Positions 17,090-26,793 of a stretch of DNA of 64,000 nucleotides are shown here, in pieces. Under the pieces are notes generated by a model that saw nothing but the letters and a program-made list of their open reading frames with translations, did no database searches and had not been told where the DNA came from. The DNA comes from an uncultured Gammaproteobacteria bacterium. GTDB taxonomy: Bacteria; Pseudomonadota; Gammaproteobacteria; Steroidobacterales; Woeseiaceae. The translations under genes were made by a program, and so were the position numbers. How positions within the stretch are numbered: the stretch's first letter is position 1; every line of letters begins with the position of its first letter. Location: NCBI GenBank assembly GCA_937899415.1, contig CALBPI010000061.1:1-64000 (forward strand), written 5' to 3'.

Positions 17090-17634
17090 GAGGCGTCGTC
17101 TTCCGTTTGTCGCGGCACGCCCACGAAGCCGGCCGAGAGATGCTCGAACAACACGATTGGAGCACCGCCGATGTCGAACAGTGAGCGGCGCGACCAGCCA
17201 CCCGCGCCGACGCGCGCGTCGCCTGCGGTCAGCGTGTCGCTGCGACTGTAGTGCTGCGCCACACGCGCAACATCGTTGCGCTGTGCCAGCTGGCCGCCCA
17301 GCGGGTTCGCGCCCAGGTCCATGAGCCAGGGGTGTGCCGCCAGCGTGCGTTCGGGTGCGTAGCAGAGCGCATGCACGAGCAAGGTGTCGCCCGAGTACAT
17401 GACGATCTCGCGAAGCCAGCCGGCGGCAGCGTCGTTACCGGCCACGAGTGCGGCGACTTCGTCGGGCAGCGCCGCGGCACCTTCGGCCAGGACCTCGATG
17501 CGCACGGGTGCCTCGAATGAGCGCCGGATGTCGGGCGTCATGAGGCGTTCGCTGACAAGCCAGTCGGCAAAATCGCCCGTGACAGCGGCGGTGGCCTGCC
17601 ATTGCGAATTGTCACGGGTTGCCTGGGTCAGCAC
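17086..17634 (-). CDS. ubiC: Chorismate lyase
   Basis: Converts chorismate to 4-hydroxybenzoate and pyruvate, the first committed step to ubiquinone. The 182-residue product has the family core: WLREIVMYSGDTLLVHALCYAP (quoted in part; WLREI holds the conserved Arg), the NPLGGQL loop and the C-terminal WSRRSLFDIGGAPIVLFEHL. The frame opens with a GTG at 17632-17634 with GGAG about ten bases upstream. Overlaps ubiA by four bases. Sequence is divergent from the E. coli enzyme but the gene pair makes the call secure. Confidence 0.88.
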   Translation of the reverse strand: MLTQATRDNSQWQATAAVTGDFADWLVSERLMTPDIRRSFEAPVRIEVLAEGAAALPDEVAALVAGNDAAAGWLREIVMYSGDTLLVHALCYAPERTLAAHPWLMDLGANPLGGQLAQRNDVARVAQHYSRSDTLTAGDARVGAGGWSRRSLFDIGGAPIVLFEHLSAGFVGVPRQTEDDAS

Positions 17635-17675
17635 GTTGGGTTGCTCCGTCGGCCTCGGTTGGCCAGCACGCTATT

Positions 17676-19760
17676 TTATACGTTCCCGTATCGGCTCGCG
17701 CTGCCAATCCAGCGCGCGACGAGCGCGTCAATCCGGCGGGTAATCGTCGCGTCATCACCGTCGAGCACGGTCTGTGCCGTCGCGTGCACGGTTGGCAGCA
17801 GATCGGCGTCGCGGGCCAGGTCGGCGATGCGCAGATTCATGGCGCCCGCCTGGCGCGTCCCCAGCACTTCACCCGGACCACGCAGCTCGAGGTCCTTGTC
17901 GGCAATCACGAAACCGTCCGTGGATTCCCGGAGCACGGCGAGACGTTCCTTTGCCATTCGCGAGAGTGGTGCCTTGTACAGCAGTACGCAGCTCGACGCG
18001 GCGCTGCCGCGACCGACGCGGCCGCGCAACTGGTGCAGTTGGGCGAGTCCCATGCGTTCGGCGTTCTCGATGATCATGAGGCTTGCGTTAGGCACGTCGA
18101 CACCGACCTCGATGACCGTCGTGGCGACGAGCACGTCGCTGTCACCACGCGAGAACGCAGCCATGGCACGCTCCTTGTCGCGCGGCTTCATGCGCCCGTG
18201 GACGAGACCAATGGTGTTCGCGGGCAGTTGTTCGCGCAGCATGGCTGCCGTGGTTTCGGCGGCCTGGTAATCGAGCACCTCGGAGTCTTCGACGAGCGGG
18301 CACACCCAGTAAGCCTGGCGCCCCTCGGCGCAGGCTGCCGCGACGCGTTGCACGACTTCGTCGCGGCGCTGCTCAGGCACCACCACGGTCGTGACGGGCG
18401 TGCGCCCGGGCGGCAGCGCATCGATGACCGAGGTGTCGAGGTCGGCGTAGGCCGTCATGGCGAGCGTGCGCGGAATGGGTGTTGCCGTCATCACGAGTTG
18501 GTGCGGAATCGAGTCGGCGGTGCCCTTGTCGCGCAGGCTGAGCCGCTGGTGCACGCCGAAGCGGTGCTGCTCGTCGATGATCACGAGCCCGAGTGCTGCG
18601 AACTGCACCTGCTCCTGGAACAGCGCGTGCGTCCCGACCACCATCCTGGCGCTGCAGTCGGCCACTGCGGCCAACGCCTCACGACGTTCCGCGGCGCGCT
18701 GGCTGCCCGTGAGCCAGGCGACCTCGACGCCGAGCGGGTCGAACCAGACCTTGAAGCTTCTGAAGTGCTGCTCGGCGAGCAGCTCCGTGGGCGCCATGAG
18801 CGCGCACTGGTGTCCCGCACCGATCGCGGCGAGTGCGGCACCTGCGGCCACGACGGTTTTGCCCGCGCCCACATCGCCCTGCACCAGCCGCATCATAGGC
18901 TCGGCGTCCGCCGTGTCCTCGAGAATCTCGTCGAGCACTCGTTGCTGTGCGCCCGTGGGTTCGAAGGGCAGACGCGAGATGAAGGCGTCGAGCAGGCTGC
19001 GGTCGCCGGCGAGCACAGGCGCCTGTGTATCGCGCACCTGCACGCGCAGTTGCCGAAGGCTCACGTGGTGCGCCACGAGTTCTTCGAGTGCGAGTCGCCG
19101 TTGACAGGGATGGGTGCCGTCAGCGAGCGCATCCAGGCTCACGTCGGGCGGCGGCGCGTGCAGAAAGCGAATGGCCTCGGCGAGAGTCGTTTGACTGCCC
19201 GCCACGCGTGTTCCGGGCGGCAGCAGTTCTGCGGGCGGCTCGCGGTCGAGTTGCGCGAGCGCCTTGCCCACGAGTGTGCGCATGCGGGCCTGGTGCAGAC
19301 CCTCGGTGGTCGGGTAGACGGGTGTGAGCCGGTCGGAGAGCTTTGGCGTGTCGTCCTCGGACACCACCCGAAATTCGGGGTGGACCATTTCGGGCCCCGA
19401 GGGTCCGTGCCGGAATTCGCCGTAGCAGACAATCCAGCGTCCGCGCTGCAGCATGTTCTTCTGCGCGTTGGAAAAATGAAAAAAGCGCAGCGTGAGCTGC
19501 CCCGTCCCGTCACCCACGCGCACGAGCAGGCTGCGGCGGCCGCGAAACACCACTTCGGCGAGCAGGATTTCGGCGTGGATCACGCACCGGGTGCCCGCGA
19601 TGGCCGCGCCGACGGGTGTCACGCGGGTGCGGTCCTCGTAGCGGATCGGGAGCTGAAACAGCAGGTCGGCGACGCGTTCGACGCCGAGGCGCTCGAGCTT
19701 CCCGGCGATGGCGGGACCGACGCCCGAGAGCGCCGTGACAGGCGCGTCGAGTCGGCTCAT
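17676..19760 (-). CDS. recG: ATP-dependent DNA helicase RecG
   Basis: Branched-DNA helicase that regresses stalled replication forks and processes Holliday junctions. 694 residues, normal for RecG. An N-terminal OB-fold wedge domain (FRGRRSLLVRVGDGTGQLTLRFF near 75) precedes the helicase core: Walker A GDVGAGKTVVAAGAAL, Walker B VIIDEQHRFGV, TATPIPRTLAM (motif III) and QLRGRVGRG (motif VI). The ATG at 19760 gives MSRLDAPVTALSGVGPAIA, the usual RecG start. It follows ridA by ten bases. Confidence 0.95.
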   Translation of the reverse strand: MSRLDAPVTALSGVGPAIAGKLERLGVERVADLLFQLPIRYEDRTRVTPVGAAIAGTRCVIHAEILLAEVVFRGRRSLLVRVGDGTGQLTLRFFHFSNAQKNMLQRGRWIVCYGEFRHGPSGPEMVHPEFRVVSEDDTPKLSDRLTPVYPTTEGLHQARMRTLVGKALAQLDREPPAELLPPGTRVAGSQTTLAEAIRFLHAPPPDVSLDALADGTHPCQRRLALEELVAHHVSLRQLRVQVRDTQAPVLAGDRSLLDAFISRLPFEPTGAQQRVLDEILEDTADAEPMMRLVQGDVGAGKTVVAAGAALAAIGAGHQCALMAPTELLAEQHFRSFKVWFDPLGVEVAWLTGSQRAAERREALAAVADCSARMVVGTHALFQEQVQFAALGLVIIDEQHRFGVHQRLSLRDKGTADSIPHQLVMTATPIPRTLAMTAYADLDTSVIDALPPGRTPVTTVVVPEQRRDEVVQRVAAACAEGRQAYWVCPLVEDSEVLDYQAAETTAAMLREQLPANTIGLVHGRMKPRDKERAMAAFSRGDSDVLVATTVIEVGVDVPNASLMIIENAERMGLAQLHQLRGRVGRGSAASSCVLLYKAPLSRMAKERLAVLRESTDGFVIADKDLELRGPGEVLGTRQAGAMNLRIADLARDADLLPTVHATAQTVLDGDDATITRRIDALVARWIGSASRYGNV

Positions 19761-19770
19761 GGCGTTCGGG

Positions 19771-20151
19771 TCAGAGCGCGACGATGGCGTCGGCCTCGAT
19801 GTCGGTGCCCTTGGGCAGACTCGCAACGCCGATGGCGGCGCGTGCCGGGTACGGCGCCTCGAAACGTTCGGCCATCACCGCATTGACGATGGGGAAGTTG
19901 GCCATGTCAGTCAGGTAGATGGTCAGCTTGACGGCGTCGTTGATGCTTCCGCCGGCGGCCTTCGCGACGTGGTCGATGTTGTCGAACACCTGGCGCACGC
20001 GGTCGGCAAAGTCACCCTGGATGAGGTCCATGCTGACAGGATCGAGCGGGATCTGGCCCGAGAGGAACAACAGGCTGCCGTGCTGCATGGCCTGCGAATA
20101 AGTGCCGATCGCGCCCGGCGCGAGTTCGGTGGCAATCGGTTGGCGCGACAT
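19771..20151 (-). CDS. ridA: RidA family enamine/imine deaminase
   Basis: A 126-residue YjgF/RidA protein that hydrolyses reactive 2-aminoacrylate intermediates. Diagnostic pattern: GTYSQAMQHGSLLFLSGQIPLDP, given here as the GPYSQA-like and SGQIPLDP motifs, the catalytic Arg in YPARAAIGVASLPKG and the terminal IEADAIVAL. In this protein the conserved P of GPYSQA is T (GTYSQA). The ATG at 20151 gives the standard N-terminus. It lies between spoT and recG, a position this gene takes in many gammaproteobacteria. Confidence 0.93.
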   Translation of the reverse strand: MSRQPIATELAPGAIGTYSQAMQHGSLLFLSGQIPLDPVSMDLIQGDFADRVRQVFDNIDHVAKAAGGSINDAVKLTIYLTDMANFPIVNAVMAERFEAPYPARAAIGVASLPKGTDIEADAIVAL

Positions 20152-20220
20152 GAGGATCTCCGTGTGCGGTCGGCGCGACGTTGGGACCCACATTATACCG
20201 GGCGCGGGCGCGCCTGGGGC

Positions 20221-22401
20221 TCAGCCGAGCTGGCGCGAGACGCGCAGCACGCTCTTCATCGAGCGGATGCTGCGAATGACCTCAGCCAGGTGTTTGCGGT
20301 CGCGCACCTCAATGTTAAAGGTGAGCTGTGACGAATCGAGGTCGCGCGAGCGGACCTCGACCTGGTCGATGTTGGACTCGACCTCCGCAATGGTTGCGGC
20401 GACCTCGGCGAGCACGCCCATCCGGTTGACGGCCTCGACGTTGAGCTGCACATGGAAGGTCTGATCGATATCGGGCAACCACTCGACGTCGATCCACTTG
20501 CGGGCTTCCTTGCGGTAACTCGCGAGGTTCGAGCAGCCATCGCGGTGTATGACGATGCCGCGGCCGGAACTCAGGTGCCCCATGATCGTGTCGCCCGGGA
20601 TCGGGTAACAGCAGCGGGCGTAGCTCACGACCATGCCCTCGGTGCCCGAGATCGTCAGCGGCTGGCCGCGGGCCGAATCGACCTCGTCTTCCTTGGGTTC
20701 GGCCACGAGGTGTCGCGCCGCCAGTGGCGCCAGGCGTTCACCCAGGCCGAGCTGTTCGAACAGCTCCGTGCGGTTGTTGAGGCCGAAGTCCTCGAGCAGC
20801 GCGCTCATGCGCTTCGCCGGCACCTTGCGTACGCTCGTGCCGAACTCGGCCAGCGCCTGGTTGAGCATGCGCTTTCCGAGATCGCGCGCCTCGTCGAGCC
20901 GCAGCTGCTTCAGGTAGGCACGGATTGCCGTGCGGGCTTTGGCCGTGACCACGAAGTTGACCCAGTTCGGGTTGGGCTTGGCGCCCTTGGTCGTGATGAT
21001 CTCGACGCTCTGGCCACTCGACAGTTGCGTGCGCAGCGGCACGAGCCGACGGTCGACCTTGGCCGCAACGCAGCGGTTGCCGACGTCGGTATGAACGGCA
21101 TAAGCGAAGTCGACAGGCGTCGCACCACGGGGCAGGCGCTTGATGTCGCCGCGCGGTGTGAACACATACACCTTGTCCGGGAACAGGTCGACCTTGACGT
21201 TCTCCAGGAACTCCTCGGAGTTCTCTGTCTGGTCGAGATCCATGAGCCGGCCCAGCCACTCGCGCGCACGCGCCTGCGAGGCGCTTGCGGCTTGATCGGT
21301 CGCCTTGTACTGCCAGTGCGAGGCGATGCCGTCTTCGGCCACCATGTCCATGGCCGCCGTGCGGATCTGGATTTCGAGCGGCATGCCGCTTGGACCGAAG
21401 CAAGTGGTGTGCAGCGACTGGTAGCCGTTGATGCGCGGGATCGCGATGTAGTCCTTGAACCGGCCCGGCATCGGGCGGTAGAGCTTGTGAACGACGCCAA
21501 CGGTGCGGTAGCAGGTGTCGACGGAATCGACGATGAGGCGAAAGCCGAACACGTCAACGATTTCCGAGAGCGACGTACCCTTGCGCTGCATCTTCTGATA
21601 GATGCTGTAGAGGTTCTTGCGCCGACCCATGACTTCGCCGCGGATGTCGTGTGCATGAAGCGCGGCACCCAGTTCTTCGCGCAGCTTGCTGACGCTTTGT
21701 TTCTGGTGCCCGATGGCCTTGCGCAGCGAGTTGCTCAGCACGGCGTACCGGTAGGGGTGCAGGTAACGGAAGCCCAGGTCCTCGAGCTCGGTCTTGATCG
21801 TGTTGATGCCCATGCGGTTGGCGATGGGTGCGTAGATCTCAAGCGTTTCGCGCGCGATGCGGCTCTGTTTCTCGCGCGGCATCGACTCGAGCGTGCGCAT
21901 GTTGTGCAGTCGGTCGGCGAGCTTCACGAGGATCACGCGAATGTCCTCGATCATCGCGAGCAGCATCTTGCGGAAGCTCGAGGCTTGAGCCTCGGCGCGA
22001 CTCTTGAACTGGACCTGGTCGAGTTTGGTGACGCCCTCGACGAGCGTGGCGACCGCTTTGCCGAATTTTTCTTCGAGCTCCTCGGCGGCGGCCGGGGTGT
22101 CCTCGATGACGTCGTGGAGGATGGCCGCCGCGATCGTCTCCGAGTCCATGCGCATCTCTGCGAGGATCGTGGCAACGGCAACCGGGTGGCTGATGTAGGG
22201 GGCGCCCGACTTACGCTTTTGACCGTGGTGGGCCGCCGCGCCGAATTCGTAGGCGCGCAGCACCTCGGCGATTTGCTCCGGGGGCATGTAGGCCTTGATG
22301 GCCTCGAGGAGTTTGGGCAGGCCGGTGGCCCAGCGGCTGTTGGGGATGCGTGCCAGCAGTCCCGCCGCATAGTCCATGCCACGCTCGCTCACGGACGACA
22401 T
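20221..22401 (-). CDS. spoT: Bifunctional (p)ppGpp synthetase/hydrolase SpoT
   Basis: Makes and degrades the alarmone (p)ppGpp. 726 residues. The N-terminal HD hydrolase domain has HHGQKRKSGAPYISHP and the metal-binding HDVIEDT; the synthetase domain has VFGFRLIVDSVDTCYR, GRFKDYIAIPRINGYQSLHT and the EDGIASHWQYK end. TGS (VYVFTPRGDIKRLPRGATPVDFAYAVH, near 400) and C-terminal ACT domains follow. Both catalytic domains look intact, so bifunctionality is expected. The ATG at 22401 has AGGAGA at a good distance. 46 bp downstream of rpoZ, as in E. coli. Confidence 0.96.
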   Translation of the reverse strand: MSSVSERGMDYAAGLLARIPNSRWATGLPKLLEAIKAYMPPEQIAEVLRAYEFGAAAHHGQKRKSGAPYISHPVAVATILAEMRMDSETIAAAILHDVIEDTPAAAEELEEKFGKAVATLVEGVTKLDQVQFKSRAEAQASSFRKMLLAMIEDIRVILVKLADRLHNMRTLESMPREKQSRIARETLEIYAPIANRMGINTIKTELEDLGFRYLHPYRYAVLSNSLRKAIGHQKQSVSKLREELGAALHAHDIRGEVMGRRKNLYSIYQKMQRKGTSLSEIVDVFGFRLIVDSVDTCYRTVGVVHKLYRPMPGRFKDYIAIPRINGYQSLHTTCFGPSGMPLEIQIRTAAMDMVAEDGIASHWQYKATDQAASASQARAREWLGRLMDLDQTENSEEFLENVKVDLFPDKVYVFTPRGDIKRLPRGATPVDFAYAVHTDVGNRCVAAKVDRRLVPLRTQLSSGQSVEIITTKGAKPNPNWVNFVVTAKARTAIRAYLKQLRLDEARDLGKRMLNQALAEFGTSVRKVPAKRMSALLEDFGLNNRTELFEQLGLGERLAPLAARHLVAEPKEDEVDSARGQPLTISGTEGMVVSYARCCYPIPGDTIMGHLSSGRGIVIHRDGCSNLASYRKEARKWIDVEWLPDIDQTFHVQLNVEAVNRMGVLAEVAATIAEVESNIDQVEVRSRDLDSSQLTFNIEVRDRKHLAEVIRSIRSMKSVLRVSRQLG

Positions 22402-22447
22402 GTGTGTCTCCTGTCAGCGTTACGTGGCACGGCGATGTCGCCTGCGG

Positions 22448-22729
22448 TCAGTCGCCGAGACCCAGCGCGCGCAGCGGCATGATGTCTTCGGGCGTGGCCT
22501 CGGCCGGCATCAGCTCCTGCGGAGGCTGATCGGGCTCGTCGAGGATGGCCGTCGTCACATTGCCTTCGGCGATTTCGCGCAGGGCCATGACCGTGGGCTT
22601 GTCGTTTTCCCACTCGAGCGTGGCATCCGCGCCGTTCGAAAGGCGGCGGGCACGCTTGGCGGCAACGAGCACGAGGTCAAAAATGTTGTCGATTTTGTCG
22701 AGGCAGTCCTCAACGGTAATTCGGGCCAT
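22448..22729 (-). CDS. rpoZ: RNA polymerase omega subunit
   Basis: Small RNA polymerase subunit (93 residues) that aids assembly and forms part of a ppGpp binding site. The N-terminal [20 protein letters not shown] pattern and the helix RARRL are diagnostic; the family's variable acidic C-terminus follows ([17 protein letters not shown]). Start ATG at 22729; upstream open sequence is intergenic. Precedes spoT and follows gmk after a 211-bp gap in which I see no clear promoter. Confidence 0.95.
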   Translation of the reverse strand: MARITVEDCLDKIDNIFDLVLVAAKRARRLSNGADATLEWENDKPTVMALREIAEGNVTTAILDEPDQPPQELMPAEATPEDIMPLRALGLGD

Positions 22730-22940
22730 GGTCTGATTCTCTGTGGCGGTCGCTGGACGGGCCGCAACGCCTTGGGTGGGCATGCGCCAGTGTACGGGCA
22801 ACCGGGTGGACTCAAAATTCTGTCGCGCGCCACGCAACGCCTCGGGCAGGAGCTGGGCGGTTTTCGCACGTCGGTCAGTTAGTTTAGCGGAAGCGCTTAC
22901 AAAATAACCAGACGTAGGGCGTGTTTTGTGGCGTGTACGC

Positions 22941-23573
22941 TCAGTTCGCGCCGGTCGCCATCACGCGGTCCATGATAGCCGCCGTGCGGGCCGTGCCGAC
23001 TCGGTTGCGGCGCAGCCTGCCACTGGCGATGCCAGCCAGCTCGTCGAGCGCTGTGCCAAGGTCGTCGTTGACGACGATGTAGTCAAACTCGTCCCAGTGC
23101 GACAGGTCGGTGATGGAGTCCTGCAGGCGGCGCCGGATCACGGCGTCGCTGTCCGTCTGGCGGCTGCGCAACCGCTCCTCGAGCGCCCGTACCGACGGCG
23201 GCACAATGAAAATGGAGATGCACTCGGGCAACCGGGCCCGTACCTGCTGCGCGCCCTGCCAGTCGATTTCGACGATCACGTGCTTGCCTTTGGCGAGCAG
23301 TGATTCGACGGCGGGACGGCCCGTTGCGTAGAAGTTGTCGAAGACCTGTGCAAATTCGAGAAATTCACCCGCCTTTCTGAGCCGCTCGAACGCGTCTTTG
23401 GTGATGAAGTGATAGTCCTCGCCGTCGGTCTCGGTCGGGCGCTTGTCCCGCGTCGTATAGGACACCGAAAACTCGAAGCGCGGGTCGCGGTCGATGAGGC
23501 CGCGTACGAGCGTGGTCTTGCCCGCACCCGACGGTGCCGAAATCACGACGAGGCGCCCGCGGCGCTTACTCAA
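22941..23573 (-). CDS. gmk: Guanylate kinase
   Basis: Phosphorylates GMP to GDP. The 210-residue protein begins with the P-loop [18 protein letters not shown] and contains the GMP-binding [21 protein letters not shown] region and the lid [19 protein letters not shown]. Length and motifs are normal. It overlaps the end of yicC by eight bases, so the two genes are coupled, and rpoZ and spoT follow on the same strand. Confidence 0.96.
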   Translation of the reverse strand: MSKRRGRLVVISAPSGAGKTTLVRGLIDRDPRFEFSVSYTTRDKRPTETDGEDYHFITKDAFERLRKAGEFLEFAQVFDNFYATGRPAVESLLAKGKHVIVEIDWQGAQQVRARLPECISIFIVPPSVRALEERLRSRQTDSDAVIRRRLQDSITDLSHWDEFDYIVVNDDLGTALDELAGIASGRLRRNRVGTARTAAIMDRVMATGAN

Positions 23574-24441
23574 TGTTCTGCACCTGTTCCCGCATCTGCT
23601 CGATGGCGACTTTCATGTCGACTACGGCGCGCGTGGTGTCGGCGTCCGCGGACTTCGAACCGATGGTGTTGGCCTCCCGGTTGAACTCCTGCACGAGAAA
23701 GTCGAGTCGTCGCCCGCTGGGGCCGCCCGTATCGAGGATGCGGCGCGCCTCGGCCAGGTGGCCATCAAGCCGGTCAAGTTCCTCGTCGACATCGAGCTTT
23801 TGCGCATTGATGACGATCTCGGTTTCGAGCCGCGCCGGATCGGCGTCAACATCGAGCCGGTCGAGACGCTGGCGGATCCTGGCCTCCATGGCCTCAACGA
23901 CGGCGGGGCGGCGCGTTCGAATTTCACCGGCGAGTCGCTCGATGTCGTCGCAGCGCTCGCGCAGCACGGTCGCCAGGTGGGCGCCTTCGCGTGCCCGGGC
24001 GGCCGCCATCGCCTCGAGTGCGGTGTCGAGTGCGGCCAGCAGGGTCGCTTCGTCGAGCTGTTCATCCGGAGATTCCTCGCGTACGACGCCCGGCCAGCGC
24101 AGCAGGTCGAGCGCCGTGGGTTCGTCAACTTCCCCAAACAGCTTCTCGGCCTTGCGGGTCGTATCGCGCAGACGCCTCAGCAATGCGGCGTCGAGCACCA
24201 TGGCCGGGGCCTCATCGTCGGCGCGGCGCAGCGACACCGAGCAGTCGACCTTGCCGCGTGCCAGCCGAGCGCCGATCTGGCGCCGCAGCGCGGGCTCAAA
24301 GCTGCGCAGGGCGTCCGGCATCCGGAACTGGACATCCAGGTAGCGGTGATTGACGCTTCTGAGCTCGAAACCCAGTGTGCCGGCGGCCGTGGCGGCTTCA
24401 GCGCGGGCGAAGCCGGTCATGCTGTTTATCGTATCGGTCAT
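23566..24441 (-). CDS. yicC: YicC family endoribonuclease-like protein
   Basis: A 291-residue member of the YicC/YloC family, shown in E. coli to act as an endoribonuclease. Family signatures are the start INSMTGFARAE, the ELRSVNHRYLDVQFRMP segment and the C-terminal GRRLDFLVQEFNREANTIGSK motif. ATG at 24441; a second Met five codons in (the NSMTGF start) is possible. First gene of a yicC-gmk-rpoZ-spoT-ridA-recG minus-strand block. Confidence 0.93.
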   Translation of the reverse strand: MTDTINSMTGFARAEAATAAGTLGFELRSVNHRYLDVQFRMPDALRSFEPALRRQIGARLARGKVDCSVSLRRADDEAPAMVLDAALLRRLRDTTRKAEKLFGEVDEPTALDLLRWPGVVREESPDEQLDEATLLAALDTALEAMAAARAREGAHLATVLRERCDDIERLAGEIRTRRPAVVEAMEARIRQRLDRLDVDADPARLETEIVINAQKLDVDEELDRLDGHLAEARRILDTGGPSGRRLDFLVQEFNREANTIGSKSADADTTRAVVDMKVAIEQMREQVQNIE

Positions 24442-24647
24442 CGTGATGCGCGCGGGATGTGCGTCATGTCATGGTTGCGGCTCGCGGCCTGCGTTATCTT
24501 CCGGCCTGCTGAGGGGCGACCGCACGTGGCGGACGGCTCGACATTGGCCGGGAGGACTGGCGCCGCGGGGCGGTGCAGCCCGGGATGATAACGTGCCACC
24601 GGATGGCAGGACAGAGCGCGACGACGCGCACACAGTAGCCGAACCGT

Positions 24648-25391
24648 TTGAAAATTGAATATGCCAAGCTGAGCCTTACGGGCAACCGCAAGGACAACCA
24701 GGATCGTGTCGCGATTGCCGTTGGCAACGAGGCGGCGCTGCTTATGGTGTTCGACGGCATGGGCGGACACTCTGACGGCGCCGTTGCCGCGGAGACGGCG
24801 CTTGCCGCGGTGCAGCAGGTGTTTGAGGCCACGCCGCAGCCCATTTTCGACCCGCAGGGCTTTCTCTACCTGGCCACGAGCGCGGCCCACGAGGCCGTGG
24901 TCAGCGTGGCCCGCGATCTCGACGTCGATCAACGCCCCAGGGCCACCTGCGCGGTGTGCCTTGTGCAGGACGACGCCTGCTATTGGGTCCACGTCGGCGA
25001 CTCCCGTATCTACCTGCTGCGCGACTCGGCCGTGCACCGCGTCACGCGTGACCATTCGCACGTCGAGGTGCTCATCGCCGAGGGCGTGATCAGCCGCTCC
25101 GAGGCGCTGGAACACCCCATGCGCAACTACGTCGAGAGTTGCCTGGGCGGCGACGACGCGTTACCGGGTATCACGGTCTCGCGGCGCCACGAGCTACATC
25201 CTGGCGATGTGCTGCTGCTCTGCAGTGACGGCCTCTGGTCGGGCCTCACTGACCCTGAAATCGTGAAGCTGGCCTATGAGTCTGCGGCGCCGTTTCCGAC
25301 GGTGCTTAAGGTCATGTGCGAAGTCGCGATCAAGAACAACGGCAAGCGCGCGGACAACACGTCCGTGACGGCCCTGCGCTGGTTGCCCTGA
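24648..25391 (+). CDS. PP2C-type serine/threonine protein phosphatase
   Basis: A 247-residue PPM-family phosphatase. All metal-binding motifs are there: RKDNQDR near residue 14, VFDGMGGHSDG near 36, HVGDSRIYLLR, CSDGLWSGLTD and ADNTSV at the end. The frame seems to begin with a TTG at 24648: a stop lies four codons upstream and the conserved N-terminal LTGNRKDNQD leaves no room for a later start. Ribosome binding is weak. In related genomes a protein kinase gene often accompanies this phosphatase beside yicC and rph; none is seen here, so its substrate is unclear. Divergent from yicC across about 200 bp. Confidence 0.87.
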   Translation: MKIEYAKLSLTGNRKDNQDRVAIAVGNEAALLMVFDGMGGHSDGAVAAETALAAVQQVFEATPQPIFDPQGFLYLATSAAHEAVVSVARDLDVDQRPRATCAVCLVQDDACYWVHVGDSRIYLLRDSAVHRVTRDHSHVEVLIAEGVISRSEALEHPMRNYVESCLGGDDALPGITVSRRHELHPGDVLLLCSDGLWSGLTDPEIVKLAYESAAPFPTVLKVMCEVAIKNNGKRADNTSVTALRWLP

Positions 25392-25424
25392 TACGCGGTA
25401 CGACCGGCCCGGGGGCGCAGGCGG

Positions 25425-25430
25425 TATAAT
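25425..25430 (+). promoter_or_regulatory. TATAAT -10 element upstream of rph
   Basis: A perfect -10 hexamer 30 bp before the rph start codon. The expected -35 position (about 25402-25407, GACCGG) matches poorly, so the promoter may rely on an activator or on extended contacts. Confidence 0.4.
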
Positions 25431-25459
25431 CCGCGCCCCGCCCCACCCGAGCCGGCACC

Positions 25460-26176
25460 ATGCAACGACCCAGTGGCCGCGCCAGCGATGTGCTGCGCGA
25501 CATCAGTATTCAGCCCCATTACACCCGCAATGCCGCTGGCTCTGCGCTGATCGCCTGTGGTGACACGCGCGTGTTGTGCACGGCCAGCGTGGAGGACCGC
25601 GTACCGCCGTTTTTGCGCGGCAAGGGCTCGGGCTGGGTCACGGCCGAGTACGGCATGCTGCCTGGCTCGACGCACAGCCGTGTGTCGCGTGAAGCCGCGC
25701 GCGGCAAGCAGTCGGGGCGCACGCTCGAAATCCAGCGGCTCATCGGCCGCAGCCTGCGCGCCGTCGTTGATTTGAAGGCACTCGGTGAACGCACCGTGAC
25801 CCTGGACTGCGACGTGCTGCAGGCCGACGGCGGCACCCGCACAGCGTCGATTACGGGGGCCTACGTCGCGCTGATGCTGGCGATTACCCGTCTTCGTGAA
25901 CAGGGTCTGCTCAAGGCGAGCCCTGTGCATGGCGCCGTCGCGGCCGTGTCCGTGGGCATTTACCGCGGCGAGTCCGTGCTCGACCTCGACTACCCCGAAG
26001 ACGCCGAGGCCGAGACCGACATGAATGTGGTCATGAACGACGCCGGTGGCTTCATCGAGGTGCAGGGCACGGCCGAGGGGCACGCGTTCCGGCGCGACGA
26101 GCTCGACAGGTTGCTTGACCTGGCGAGCCAGGGCATCGAGGCGCTCATGGTCGCGCAACGGGAAGCACTGGCGTGA
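25460..26176 (+). CDS. rph: Ribonuclease PH
   Basis: Phosphorolytic 3'-5' exoribonuclease that trims tRNA precursors. 238 residues, the normal length. Recognisable parts: [21 protein letters not shown], the [19 protein letters not shown] phosphate-site segment, [20 protein letters not shown], and the acidic active-site region [17 protein letters not shown]. Unlike the truncated E. coli K-12 gene, this copy is complete. It overlaps rdgB by four bases (GTGA). Confidence 0.96.
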   Translation: MQRPSGRASDVLRDISIQPHYTRNAAGSALIACGDTRVLCTASVEDRVPPFLRGKGSGWVTAEYGMLPGSTHSRVSREAARGKQSGRTLEIQRLIGRSLRAVVDLKALGERTVTLDCDVLQADGGTRTASITGAYVALMLAITRLREQGLLKASPVHGAVAAVSVGIYRGESVLDLDYPEDAEAETDMNVVMNDAGGFIEVQGTAEGHAFRRDELDRLLDLASQGIEALMVAQREALA

Positions 26177-26793
26177 CCGCATCGCCCCGCGAGCTCGTGC
26201 TTGCCACGGGCAACGCGGGCAAGCAGCGCGAGCTCGAGGCTCTGCTGTCGGGGCTCGAGGTCACGGTCCGTTTGCAGTCTGCATTCGGCTTGTCCTCCGC
26301 CGAGGAGACGGGACTGACCTTTGTTGAAAACGCGATCCTGAAGGCGCGCCACGCGGCGCGCGAGACGGGCTTGCCTGCGCTGGCCGACGATTCGGGTCTC
26401 GAGGTGGATGCCCTGGCGGGCGCACCGGGCGTGTTCTCGGCCCGCTATGCAGGTCCCGAGGCCAGCGATACCGACAACGTCGACAAGTTACTCGCCGCGC
26501 TCGCCGAGACGCCCGACGACGATCGGGGTGCGGCGTTTCGTTGTGTGGTGGTGTTGCTGCGCCACGCCGATGACCCGGCGCCGATCATTCGCGAAGGCCG
26601 CTGGGCCGGGCGGATCGCGCGACAGCCCACGGGCGCGGGGGGCTTCGGTTACGACCCCGTATTCTTCGTGCCAGAGTACGCGGTCACGGCGGCCGAGCTG
26701 GAAACGGCAACCAAGAATGCCGTGAGCCACCGGGCGCAGGCGCTGACGGCGTTGCTGCCGGCGCTCGAGGCCTGGTGCGCGGGTGCCCGCTGA
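26173..26793 (+). CDS. rdgB: XTP/dITP diphosphatase (RdgB/HAM1)
   Basis: House-cleaning pyrophosphatase that removes XTP, ITP and their deoxy forms. 206 residues with the family motifs [34 protein letters not shown] and [16 protein letters not shown]. The GTG start at 26173 overlaps the rph stop codon, and its own end overlaps the hemW start by 11 bases, so rph-rdgB-hemW is a tightly coupled operon. Confidence 0.96.
   Translation: MTASPRELVLATGNAGKQRELEALLSGLEVTVRLQSAFGLSSAEETGLTFVENAILKARHAARETGLPALADDSGLEVDALAGAPGVFSARYAGPEASDTDNVDKLLAALAETPDDDRGAAFRCVVVLLRHADDPAPIIREGRWAGRIARQPTGAGGFGYDPVFFVPEYAVTAAELETATKNAVSHRAQALTALLPALEAWCAGAR

Noticed and set aside
17619-19886. A 755-codon plus-strand frame opposite recG
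   Set aside because: Antisense to a well-conserved helicase; composition (His/Arg/Glu rich) is typical of reverse frames in GC-rich DNA.
20452-22482. A 676-codon plus-strand frame opposite spoT
   Set aside because: Antisense to SpoT, no motif, no ribosome site; judged a coding shadow.
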